A stretch of DNA of 44,552 nucleotides from Enterococcus columbae. Lineage in GTDB: Bacteria; Bacillota; Bacilli; Lactobacillales; Enterococcaceae. Each line of letters begins with the position of its first letter. Position 1 is the stretch's first letter. Below the pieces are notes generated by a model. It was not told where the DNA came from. It made no database searches and saw only the letters and a program-made list of their open reading frames with translations. This document shows, in pieces, positions 28,002 to 35,844 of this stretch. Made by a program: the position numbers and the translations under genes. Location of the stretch: assembly GCA_020742395.1 (NCBI GenBank), contig DYWZ01000040.1:1-44552 (forward strand), in the 5' to 3' direction.

Positions 28002-29309
28002 CTATTCTGTAATAATTGCGTGAATTAATGGCGGTTCTTCCCCATCTTCACCAATTTCGATATTCTTATAAAGTAAATCAATGACTTCTTGAATTTCTTC
28101 TTTTGGCTGGTTACTATGAATGGTTAAGATAGGTTCACCAGCTTCGATGCTTTGGCCAACCTTCTTACATAGTTTCAAGCCCACCGCAAAATCAATCGCA
28201 TCTTCTTTCGTCTTACGACCGGCACCTAACATCATCGCCGCTATGCCTAATTCATTGGCAACTAATTTAGTAATCACACCACTTTGTTTTGCTGGTAAAT
28301 CAAAGACATATTTAGCGGTTAGGATTTTTTCTGGATGATCAATTACTGAATCATCGCCGCCTTGATTTTGAATCATTTCTCTAAACTTAGCTAAAGCCTT
28401 ACCAGAAGTTAAAGCTTCTTCTAGCATTGCTCGCGCTTGCTCAACTGTTTTAGCCTTATTGGCTAGCACAACCATTTGACTGCCTAAAGCGTAGCACATT
28501 TCTAATAAATCAGCTGGTCCTTTGCCTTGCAGAGTCTCGATTGCTTCTACGACCTCTAAACTATTGCCGATAGCCTCACCTAAAGGTTGTGACATATCAG
28601 AGATAACGGCCATAGTCTGACGATTTGCTAAGCGCCCAATCCGTACCATGGTTTTAGCCAAGCGTTTGGCATCTTCAATATTTTTCATGAAGGCGCCGTC
28701 GCCAGTTGTTACATCTAGAACAATTGCATCTGCACCAGCAGCAATTTTCTTACTCATAATTGAGCTAGCAATCAGTGGGATAGAGTCCACCGTAGCAGTT
28801 ACATCACGCAAAGCATAAAGCTTTTTATCAGCCGGAGCTAGATTTTCTGATTGGCCAATAACAGCGACTTTACTTTCATTCACTAAACGAATAAAGGTTT
28901 CTTCTGTTAATTCAATTTTAAAACCTGGGATTGCTTCTAACTTATCTAACGTACCACCAGTATAACCTAGCCCACGACCTGACATTTTAGCTACCGGCAC
29001 ACCCACACTTGCTACAAGTGGCGCTAAAATCAAAGTAGTTGTATCCCCAACCCCACCGGTCGAATGTTTGTCCACTTTGATTCCTTCGATAGAGGATAAA
29101 TCAACTACCTCTCCAGAATGAGCCATAGCTAAAGTTAAATCAGTTATTTCTTGATCAGTCATATCCTGATAAAAAATAGCCATGGTCAAAGCACTCATTT
29201 GATAATCCGGAATTCGATTGTTCGTATATTCATCAATAATCCATTTGATTTCTTCTTTTGATAAAATTTTTCCGTCACGCTTCTTGGCGATTAAATCGAC
29301 CATTCGCAT
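28002..29309 (-). CDS. pdp: Pyrimidine-nucleoside phosphorylase
   Basis: The protein has 435 residues from the ATG at 29309 ([14 protein letters not shown]), the family N-terminus. The frame is open upstream, but the SD GGAAGGATGG and the homologous start fit 29309 (29303 is the alternative). The phosphate-site motifs [23 protein letters not shown] and [22 protein letters not shown] are diagnostic of thymidine/pyrimidine phosphorylases. It cleaves uridine and thymidine to base plus (deoxy)ribose-1-phosphate. It is the first gene of the pdp-deoC-cdd-lipoprotein-ABC operon. Confidence 0.96.
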   Translation of the reverse strand: MRMVDLIAKKRDGKILSKEEIKWIIDEYTNNRIPDYQMSALTMAIFYQDMTDQEITDLTLAMAHSGEVVDLSSIEGIKVDKHSTGGVGDTTTLILAPLVASVGVPVAKMSGRGLGYTGGTLDKLEAIPGFKIELTEETFIRLVNESKVAVIGQSENLAPADKKLYALRDVTATVDSIPLIASSIMSKKIAAGADAIVLDVTTGDGAFMKNIEDAKRLAKTMVRIGRLANRQTMAVISDMSQPLGEAIGNSLEVVEAIETLQGKGPADLLEMCYALGSQMVVLANKAKTVEQARAMLEEALTSGKALAKFREMIQNQGGDDSVIDHPEKILTAKYVFDLPAKQSGVITKLVANELGIAAMMLGAGRKTKEDAIDFAVGLKLCKKVGQSIEAGEPILTIHSNQPKEEIQEVIDLLYKNIEIGEDGEEPPLIHAIITE

Positions 29310-29337
29310 AGCAAATCCCATCCTTCCACAATTTTTT

Positions 29338-29343
29338 ATTATA
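29338..29343 (-). promoter_or_regulatory. Probable -10 box of the pdp operon
   Basis: The minus strand reads TATAAT about 30 nt upstream of the pdp start. No good -35 is seen at the usual distance, so the promoter may depend on an activator or be intrinsically weak. A LacI-type operator lies just upstream. Confidence 0.5.
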
Positions 29344-29374
29344 CAACAAATTTTTGAATGTATCATCCCTATCA

Positions 29375-29388
29375 GTAAAACGGTTTAC
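29375..29388. promoter_or_regulatory. LacI-type operator upstream of pdp
   Basis: GTAAAACGGTTTAC is an imperfect palindrome (one mismatched pair) with the central CG typical of LacI-family operators. It lies about 30 bp upstream of the pdp -10 box. The inner 12 bp, TAAAACGGTTTA, recur exactly upstream of the adjacent LacI-family gene. Confidence 0.6.
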
Positions 29389-29432
29389 GTTTCAGAGATA
29401 ATTTATGAAAACCTTTACAAACACAATATAAC

Positions 29433-30458
29433 CTAATTGTTTTGGCTTGTCAAAGGTCGAACACTCTCACGAATTATTAATTTAGTATTAAAAACTTTAT
29501 TCGGAATTACTCGATCACTATACTCAATAGCGTCCACTAAAAATTTGGCCGCGGTATAACCAATCTCAAAAATTGGTTGTGCAATTGTGGTTAAAGGTGG
29601 AGTCATCGCCTCACTTAAAGCAATACCATCAAACCCAATTACCGAAATATCCTCTGGCACTTTGCGATTTAATTCATATAATGCCTGATAACATCCAATA
29701 GCCATCGCGTCATTTCCACAGAAGATAGCTGTTATTTCGTCATCTTGTGCTAGTAATTGTTTGCAAGCTTGATATCCTCCAGAAACCGTTAATTCTCCAG
29801 CTACTACTCGGTTCTTTTTAAAAGGTAAATTCAAATCTTTCAACGCATCTTTATACCCATTGACCCGTTCTTCTAATTGATAGTACCCCGTTATCTCTTG
29901 TAGCATACCAATTTTCTGATGTCCTTGTTTGGCTAAATATTGAATTGCCTGATAACAAGCTTCATATTCTTTAACAATAATTCGACCATGATCGCGTTGA
30001 TTGATTCCCCGATCAATCAAAATTAATGGCATTTTATTCTGGTATAAATTATTTTTTCGATACTCTTCAGGAATCATATTCGGAGTGGCTAAAAGAACGC
30101 CATCCACTGAACGATGAGCCAATTCTTCTAAAAACTTTAGTTCTTTATCCAGTTTTTGCTGAGAATTACATAAAACTAACATGTACCCCAATGGATTTAA
30201 ATAACTCTCCGCTCCTTCAACAATCTTTGAAAAGAAAAAGTCTGTTACGTCTGGAATAATCATGCCGATTGTTTTTGAATGTCGATTGATCAAATTTGAC
30301 GCAAAAAAATCTGGTTTATACTGATATTCATTGACAATTTTTAACACTCGCTGTCTGGTTTCTTCACTGAAGCGGCTCCCTTTATTATTGAGAATTTGGG
30401 ATACCGTAGTGATGGAAACTCCCGCCATTTCAGCAATTTGGCGAATAGTCAACTTCAT
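29433..30458 (-). CDS. LacI-family transcriptional regulator of the nucleoside locus
   Basis: The protein has 341 residues from the ATG at 30458 (MKLTIRQIAEMAGVSITTVSQILNNKG), chosen because GGAGG is spaced 7 nt before it. Residues 1-50 are the LacI helix-turn-helix and hinge helix. The rest is a periplasmic-binding-protein-like effector domain (IGMIIPDVTDFFFSKIVEGAE, then IFCGNDAMAIGCYQAL and DISVIGFDGIALSEAMTPPLTTIAQP). The effector is unknown; ribose or a nucleoside-derived sugar is plausible. Placement immediately upstream of pdp, with identical operator cores before both genes, suggests it controls itself and the nucleoside operon, like CytR or RbsR elsewhere. Confidence 0.88.
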   Translation of the reverse strand: MKLTIRQIAEMAGVSITTVSQILNNKGSRFSEETRQRVLKIVNEYQYKPDFFASNLINRHSKTIGMIIPDVTDFFFSKIVEGAESYLNPLGYMLVLCNSQQKLDKELKFLEELAHRSVDGVLLATPNMIPEEYRKNNLYQNKMPLILIDRGINQRDHGRIIVKEYEACYQAIQYLAKQGHQKIGMLQEITGYYQLEERVNGYKDALKDLNLPFKKNRVVAGELTVSGGYQACKQLLAQDDEITAIFCGNDAMAIGCYQALYELNRKVPEDISVIGFDGIALSEAMTPPLTTIAQPIFEIGYTAAKFLVDAIEYSDRVIPNKVFNTKLIIRESVRPLTSQNN

Positions 30459-30585
30459 GGATAACGCCTCCTTCATTACATTTAAAGTGTATCAAAAAGC
30501 TTTAAAAAAGCCTATTGTTCTTTTATAGTATTTTTAACTTAAATGAGAAATGTTCGGATTTTATCTGAGAAATTTTTTTCAAAAA

Positions 30586-30599
30586 TTAAAACGGTTTAA
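30586..30599. promoter_or_regulatory. LacI-type operator upstream of the regulator gene
   Basis: TTAAAACGGTTTAA shares the exact 12-bp core TAAAACGGTTTA with the site before pdp. It lies about 130 bp upstream of the regulator start, suggesting autoregulation. Confidence 0.55.
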
Positions 30600-30625
30600 T
30601 CTAACCAGCATTTCCTCACCGGAAT

Positions 30626-30639
30626 TTAAAGCGTTTACA
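30626..30639. promoter_or_regulatory. Candidate cre (CcpA) site upstream of the regulator gene
   Basis: TTAAAGCGTTTACA matches the catabolite-responsive element consensus TGWAANCGNTNWCA at all positions but the second. It lies about 170 bp upstream of the LacI-family gene. This would place the nucleoside regulator under carbon catabolite control. Confidence 0.5.
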
Positions 30640-30656
30640 AAATAAAGCGACAAAAA

Positions 30657-30674
30657 TCCCTCAATCAAGAGGGA
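30657..30674 (-). terminator. Terminator after the RsmC-like gene
   Basis: TCCCTC, a 6-nt loop and GAGGGA form a GC-rich 6-bp hairpin followed on the minus strand by TTTTTGTC, about 30 nt past the stop of the methyltransferase gene. Confidence 0.75.
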
Positions 30675-30704
30675 AATCAGTAAAAATAACTAGCTATCGC
30701 ACCA

Positions 30705-31313
30705 TCATTCAGTATTTTCTTTAATACTTTGGATAATATAATAGCCCTTATCCTTTTTCAAAATTGTCGCATTGCCGAAAATTTCTTGCATTTTCTTTTG
30801 GGCACTCGGCGCACCTTGCTTCTTCTGAATGACGATAGTTAAACTACCTTGAGGCAATAAATATTCATATGCTTTTGATAAAATCTCATGTACTACTTTT
30901 TTACCGGCACGAATCGGTGGATTACTTACAATCGCTGCATAGTTTTTTTGATGCACATTATCATACAGATTAGACGCATGAATATCCACAGTGGTAATTT
31001 GATTATCCTCAGCATTCCGTTTTGCTAAGTCAAGTGCGCGTTCATTTACATCTACCATTTCAACCATACGCTTAGTAGCATAGGCTAAAGATAATCCAAT
31101 CGGCCCATAGCCACAGCCTACATCTAAAATAGCCCCTTCAGGTAAATGGCTTGCCTCAAAAGTATCAATTAACACCCTAGATCCATAATCAATCGTCGCT
31201 TTAGAAAATACGCCACTATCGGTAGTAAAGCGAAAGTTCTTTCCTTTTAATTCAAAGTTAAATTGTTCGTACTGATGGGCAACATCAGGTTGTGTACTAT
31301 AATAATGACTCAT
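30705..31313 (-). CDS. RsmC-like class I methyltransferase (16S rRNA guanine-N2 type)
   Basis: The protein has 202 residues. The SAM-binding motif I is ILDVGCGYGPIGLSLAYA, and the catalytic motif IV is SNPPIRAGKKVVHEIL, the NPP(I/F) form used for exocyclic guanine N2 methylation by RsmC and RlmG. It is the short single-domain version found in Firmicutes (YbxB). The expected product is m2G in 16S rRNA. It has its own terminator and is divergent from coaA. Confidence 0.88.
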   Translation of the reverse strand: MSHYYSTQPDVAHQYEQFNFELKGKNFRFTTDSGVFSKATIDYGSRVLIDTFEASHLPEGAILDVGCGYGPIGLSLAYATKRMVEMVDVNERALDLAKRNAEDNQITTVDIHASNLYDNVHQKNYAAIVSNPPIRAGKKVVHEILSKAYEYLLPQGSLTIVIQKKQGAPSAQKKMQEIFGNATILKKDKGYYIIQSIKENTE

Positions 31314-31533
31314 TGCTCTCGTTCCTTTACATTAATCTCCACTTCATCATACTGAATAAAAGAATAGAATGCAAAAAATTATTTTTTCCTATTATAAAAA
31401 TACGTAAGATTGTTTAGAAAATTCAAGATTTTGCCAAAGAATTATTTACCTATTTATGCTAAACTATAAAGACAGTGTATAATCATGATTGATTTCATGT
31501 TTAAATGATTGAACTACTCGGGAGTTAAAATAT

Positions 31534-32457
31534 ATGGAAGAATTAATGAATTATTACCAAGTGCCGCGTGAACAGTGGCAAGGTTTTTATACTAATGGAC
31601 GCATGTCACTTACGCAAAGTGAATTAGATAATATCAAAAGTTTAAACGACCGTATTTCTATGCAAGATGTGGAAGATGTTTATATCCCTTTATGTCATTT
31701 AATTCAATTATATATGCAAGCGTTTGAATCAGTGACCTTAACTAAGGGGTTATTCTTGCATCGCTATGTCAAAACCCCACCATTTATCATTGGAATTGCT
31801 GGTAGTGTGGCTGTAGGTAAAAGCACCACCGCTCGTTTATTGCAGCATTTACTCGCCAAGCTATTTCCTAGAAAGAGCGTTCAATTAATTACTACGGATG
31901 GCTTTTTGCTGCCGAATAAGGTCTTAATTGAACGCAATATCCTTGACCGCAAAGGATTTCCCGAAAGCTACGATATGGCTAAGCTCATTGAATTTTTAAA
32001 TCGCGTGAAGTCTGGTGAGAAAAACATTCAAATTCCGACCTACTCTCATGAGGTTTATGACATTGTCGAAAATCAATTTCAGACAATTCATCAGCCAGAT
32101 ATTTTAATTGTCGAAGGAATTAATACCTTACAATTACCAGCGAATCAGCAAATTTATGTGAGCGATTTCTTTGATTTTTCAATTTATGTCGATGCGCATC
32201 CAACCTTAATTGAAAAATGGTATATCGAACGATTTGAATCATTATTAGATTCCGCTTTCCGCAAACCTAATAACTATTACTATAAATTTGCAATCGGTAA
32301 TCGCGAAGATGCGTTAAAAATGGCGCAACAGACTTGGGAAAAAATTAATCTTAAAAATCTAAAAGAATATATTCTACCTACTAGAAATCGAGCCGATATT
32401 ATTTTACATAAAACCAAAAATCACGAAATTGACCAACTCTATCTCAAAAAATATTAA
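31534..32457 (+). CDS. coaA: Pantothenate kinase, type I
   Basis: The protein has 307 residues. The P-loop GIAGSVAVGKSTTARLLQ, the LITTDGFLLPN motif, KGFPESYD and the C-terminal LPTRNRADIILHK match bacterial CoaA. It phosphorylates pantothenate, the first and controlling step of coenzyme A synthesis. The ATG at 31534 is preceded by CGGGAGTT at correct spacing, so it is preferred to the internal ATG at 31546. It is transcribed divergently from the methyltransferase gene. Confidence 0.96.
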   Translation: MEELMNYYQVPREQWQGFYTNGRMSLTQSELDNIKSLNDRISMQDVEDVYIPLCHLIQLYMQAFESVTLTKGLFLHRYVKTPPFIIGIAGSVAVGKSTTARLLQHLLAKLFPRKSVQLITTDGFLLPNKVLIERNILDRKGFPESYDMAKLIEFLNRVKSGEKNIQIPTYSHEVYDIVENQFQTIHQPDILIVEGINTLQLPANQQIYVSDFFDFSIYVDAHPTLIEKWYIERFESLLDSAFRKPNNYYYKFAIGNREDALKMAQQTWEKINLKNLKEYILPTRNRADIILHKTKNHEIDQLYLKKY

Positions 32458-32666
32458 GTAAAAGATGAACATTTTTTATTTTAAAAAAGAAATCTAACCT
32501 AAAAGCCGAACATAAAAAGAAATTTCCCTAATATTTTGATTAAAAAAACTAGGAAATTGCTAGATTTACTTGTAAAATGAAACCAAAGTGAGTAATATTA
32601 TTACTTAAATAACTTGCTGTTGAAAAAACTTTTTCAATAAATCTAATAGAATAGGGGTAAAGAATC

Positions 32667-34232
32667 GTGAAAAACGTTGACAATCTGCCAAACGTTGAAA
32701 AAATCATCGTGTTAGACTACGGTAGTCAATACAATCAGTTAATTACTCGCCGTATTCGTGAATTTGGCGTATTTTCTGAATTGCTGAGCCACAAGATCAC
32801 TGCTGAAGAAATCAAAGCTATCCAACCAAAAGGAATCATTCTTTCTGGTGGACCAAATAGTGTTTATGATGACAGCGCCTTTGGAATTGACGAGGCTATT
32901 TTTGACTTAGGTATTCCAGTGTTGGGTATTTGCTACGGGATGCAATTAATTACACATAAGTTAGGCGGTAAGGTCGAGCCTGCTGTAAACAAGGAATATG
33001 GAAAAGCTGAATTAGAGGTAACAACTAAAGCAGCTGAATTATTTGCTAGCACTCCTGAAAAACAAATTGTTTGGATGAGTCATGGCGACTTGGTCACACA
33101 AGCTCCTGTTGGCTTTGAGGTTGTAGCGACAAGCAAGGATTGTCCAATTGCCTCGATTCAAAATGCCGACCGTAAAATGTATGGTGTCCAATTCCACCCA
33201 GAAGTCCGTCACTCTGAATACGGAAATGATTTACTAAAACACTTTGCTTTAGAAATTTGCCAATGTAAAGGCGACTGGAGCATGGAAAACTTCATCGATA
33301 TGCAAATTGCCAATATCAGAAAACAAGTTGGCGATAAAAAAGTCTTACTTGGTTTATCTGGTGGCGTAGACTCCAGTGTCGTTGGGGTGCTTTTACAAAA
33401 AGCAATTGGCGATCAATTAACTTGTATCTTTGTTGACCACGGTCTATTACGCAAAAACGAAGCTGATCAAGTCATGGAAAGTCTTGGGGGCAAATTTGGC
33501 TTAAATATTATTAAAGTCGACGCTAAAGAACGTTTCTTAGCTAAATTAGCTGGCGTGAGCGATCCTGAACAAAAACGTAAAATTATCGGTAATGAATTTG
33601 TCTATGTCTTTGATGACGAAGCAGCTAAGCTAGCTGGCGAACAAGGCATTTCCTTCTTAGCTCAAGGAACCCTATACACCGACGTCATTGAATCAGGTAC
33701 CGAAACAGCTCAAACGATTAAATCGCACCATAATGTGGGTGGACTACCTGAAGATATGCAATTTGAATTAATCGAGCCATTAAATACTTTATTCAAAGAT
33801 GAGGTTCGTGCTTTAGGTACTCAGCTTGGCATGCCAGATAGTATTGTTTGGCGTCAACCATTCCCAGGTCCTGGCTTAGGCATTCGTGTACTTGGTGAAA
33901 TTACCGAAGAAAAACTAGCCATCGTTCGTGAATCTGATGCTATCTTGCGTGAAGAAATCGCCGCAGCTGGCCTTGATCGCGATATTTGGCAATACTTCAC
34001 TGTATTACCTGGTATCCGTTCAGTTGGTGTCATGGGTGATGGTCGAACCTATGATTATACAGTAGGCATCCGTGCTGTTACTTCAATTGATGGTATGACT
34101 GCTGATTTCGCTCGTATTCCATGGGACGTATTACAAAAAATTTCTGTACGTATCGTTAACGAAGTCGCTCACGTGAATCGCATTGTGTACGATATTACTT
34201 CTAAACCACCTGCAACAGTAGAGTGGGAATAG
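32667..34232 (+). CDS. guaA: GMP synthase (glutamine-hydrolysing)
   Basis: The protein has 521 residues from the GTG at 32667, behind GGGG about 10 nt upstream. The N-terminal class I glutamine amidotransferase has the nucleophile in GICYGMQ and the His-Glu pair in QFHPEV. The ATP pyrophosphatase has the PP-loop LSGGVDSS, and the dimerisation domain ends in KPPATVEWE. It converts XMP to GMP. The C-terminus is intact although an island is integrated exactly at the last codons, and the stop is TAG here, whereas the displaced copy of the 3' end reads TAA. The 209-nt upstream gap shows no purine riboswitch. Confidence 0.97.
   Translation: MKNVDNLPNVEKIIVLDYGSQYNQLITRRIREFGVFSELLSHKITAEEIKAIQPKGIILSGGPNSVYDDSAFGIDEAIFDLGIPVLGICYGMQLITHKLGGKVEPAVNKEYGKAELEVTTKAAELFASTPEKQIVWMSHGDLVTQAPVGFEVVATSKDCPIASIQNADRKMYGVQFHPEVRHSEYGNDLLKHFALEICQCKGDWSMENFIDMQIANIRKQVGDKKVLLGLSGGVDSSVVGVLLQKAIGDQLTCIFVDHGLLRKNEADQVMESLGGKFGLNIIKVDAKERFLAKLAGVSDPEQKRKIIGNEFVYVFDDEAAKLAGEQGISFLAQGTLYTDVIESGTETAQTIKSHHNVGGLPEDMQFELIEPLNTLFKDEVRALGTQLGMPDSIVWRQPFPGPGLGIRVLGEITEEKLAIVRESDAILREEIAAAGLDRDIWQYFTVLPGIRSVGVMGDGRTYDYTVGIRAVTSIDGMTADFARIPWDVLQKISVRIVNEVAHVNRIVYDITSKPPATVEWE
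34220..34231. repeat. Left attachment-like repeat at the guaA 3' end
   Basis: AGAGTGGGAATA covers the last three guaA sense codons (Glu-Trp-Glu) and the first two bases of the stop. An exact copy lies at 43385-43396. The 3' end of guaA is an established integration hot spot for genomic islands, so these are read as the two attachment sites. Confidence 0.75.
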
Positions 34233-34297
34233 TATATAGGTAGCAAAAAAGCATTGATATTACCGACTATTCTGAGGTTTCAAGTGGTTAGCTGAAC

Positions 34298-34310
34298 TAC
34301 TTTTGAAGTA
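34298..34310 (+). repeat. Copy 1 of TACTTTTGAAGTA near the island left end
   Basis: This 13-bp sequence, itself an inverted repeat around TTG, recurs at 43270-43282 near the right end, with similar A-rich sequence after it. The pair may be arm-type recombinase sites or boundaries of an older element. Confidence 0.4.
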
Positions 34311-34358
34311 CTTTTAAATAAGAAAAAAAGTGGTAAGTCACTTTTAAGAGAGAATAAT

Positions 34359-34630
34359 GGCTCTATAATAAATTGGACTGATGAATCAAAATCGATTCTT
34401 CAGTCCAATTTTTCATTTTAGGTATAAAAAAAACATACCGTTCTCTGATATGATTAAATCATCACAAATAACCCAAGAGAGGACGGTATGCTATATGAAT
34501 CATTCTATCAAAAAAATGTTACGATTAATAGACCCCATTTAACAATTCTTGAAATTACTCAGGAGAAAATCAAACATCAGATGACTCTTGTCATTAAAGC
34601 GAATCTTTCCCCTCAACCTTCATCTATGAA
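34359..34630 (+). mobile_element. Possible remnant left end of an ISL3-like insertion sequence
   Basis: GGCTCTATAATAAATTGG (34359) resembles an ISL3-family terminal repeat (GGCTCT...). It is followed by a hairpin with a U-run and an ATG at 34488. That ATG opens a frame whose first roughly 45 codons (MLYESFYQKNVTINRP...) have the general look of the N-terminus before the zinc-binding region of such transposases. The frame then passes into relaxase sequence without a stop. The family call is tentative and the right end is absent. The downstream boundary is approximate. Confidence 0.35.
34371..34416 (+). terminator. Hairpin with U-run downstream of guaA
   Basis: AATTGGACTGA...GAATC pairs with GATTC...TCAGTCCAATT, a long stem with one mismatch, followed by TTTTTCATTTT. 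In the present arrangement it probably terminates guaA transcription before the island operon. It may belong to an insertion-sequence end. Confidence 0.75.
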
Positions 34631-35707
34631 GATTAGGAATCAAAGTGACAAGCTTTGTGAGGAACATCATTTATCAGTAATAGATTTAGAAACGCAAAAG
34701 GAAATTAATAAAATTAAGAAAAGAAAATTTGTTAACTGGTATGACTGGAATGAAGATAAGAAAGGCAACAGTTATAAGTCAAGACTTCAATTTGACATTG
34801 ATAGGGCATAAAAAAATCATTAAATTGGAAAGATTTTTTGAAAATCATGGGTGATTTTGACTACGAAGTAAAAGAAGGAAAGTATATTGCATTTAAAAAT
34901 AAGGAGCAACAAAGGTTTACAAGAGCCAAGACTATTGGTGCGAATTATACTGAAGATAGCATTAAAAATAGGATTCAAAATAAAGATAAAGAAGTTGGGA
35001 ATATTATCGATATTAAAAGCAGCAAAAAGGTAAAATCAAGTAAAAGCTATGAAAATTGGGCAACTATGCATAACCTTAAAACAACATCAGAAACAATGGT
35101 CTTAATTCATGAGAAAGGGTATGCTTCTATTCATGAATTAGAAAAGGACTTAAGCAAATTATCTTTGAACAGCAACGATTTAAGAAAAGAATTCAAAGCC
35201 AGAGAACTTGAACAAAAGCGAATTAAAGAAATCGTAAAGGATTTACAAATATGCGTGAATAAGCAAGCTCACTATGATGGTTATAAGAAAAATCCTAATG
35301 ACAAGATTTATAAGATGATAAATAAAAAAGATATTGAAAGTTATGAAAAAGCTTATGCTGAAATAGAAGTATTTATTAAGCAATTTCCACATCTAAAAAA
35401 TATAGTGGTAAATGGTTTGAAACAAAACGATAATAAATTCTTATTTAAAAGCTTAAATAATCGTTCTAAGATCTTACAATCAGAAATGTATACGATAGCA
35501 ATGAAACACGATGAAATGAAAGCAAAATTTGAAAAGTTAAATAACTTAAAACTCAATATTGATCAATTTATAGGTGAATTTGGTGAGCCTAAAAAGAGCA
35601 TTGTTAAGGAAATTGAGAAAGATAGAATACAAAGGAGTAAGAATGTAGTAATTAAACAAGAAAAAGTAAATGCTAAACTAAAAAATAGCAATATAGAGTT
35701 AAGGTAA
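34625..35707 (+). pseudogene. Relaxase C-terminal fragment, frameshifted
   Basis: From about 34625 the frame reads KIRNQSDKLCEEHHLSVID and then KKRKFVNWYDWNEDKKGNSY, typical of the region following the nuclease domain in Firmicutes mobilisation relaxases. It stops at TAA 34809-34811. Supplying one base restores DRAIKKSLNWKDFLKIMGDF and joins the second frame (34838-35707), which continues as a long charged coiled-coil-rich tail (SYENWATMHNLKTTSETMVLIHEKGY, then many Lys/Glu). The N-terminal nuclease domain with the catalytic Tyr and His motif is missing. This is the remnant of a conjugative or mobilisable element that carried the island. It is not expected to be functional. Confidence 0.7.
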
Positions 35708-35741
35708 TTGTAGAAAGTATATAAATTCTCTCTGCTTATTT

Positions 35742-35756
35742 GATGCGATTAGCATC
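35742..35756. promoter_or_regulatory. Inverted repeat upstream of the defence operon promoter
   Basis: GATGC-GATTA-GCATC is a 5-bp inverted repeat with a 5-nt spacer, about 20 bp upstream of the putative -35. It is a candidate operator for the HTH domain fused to the methyltransferase. It could also be a short hairpin ending the relaxase remnant. Confidence 0.35.
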
Positions 35757-35775
35757 TGAAAATATCTTGTAAATA

Positions 35776-35804
35776 TGGAATAATTAAGCCAAATATGCTA
35801 CAAT
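35776..35804 (+). promoter_or_regulatory. Putative promoter of the defence operon
   Basis: TGCTACAAT (35796-35804) is an extended -10 (TGN plus TACAAT). A weak -35, TGGAAT, lies 17 nt upstream. It is about 40 bp before the GTG start of the methyltransferase and is the only plausible promoter for the four-gene operon. Confidence 0.55.
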
Positions 35805-35844
35805 GTCCACTAAGATAATAAAAATGTGGCAAGGAGGAATAATA

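Noticed and set aside
32458..32666. Purine riboswitch upstream of guaA
   Set aside because: No purine-aptamer loops or junction were recognised; only a short TTGAAAAA/TTTTTCAA hairpin is present.
34488..34811. A 107-residue gene starting at the ATG at 34488
   Set aside because: Its second half is relaxase sequence that continues in another frame, so it is treated as part of a broken, chimeric remnant.
35803..35844. ATG start 14 codons upstream for the methyltransferase
   Set aside because: That ATG overlaps the putative -10 region and lacks a ribosome-binding site, while GTG at 35845 has AAGGAGGA.
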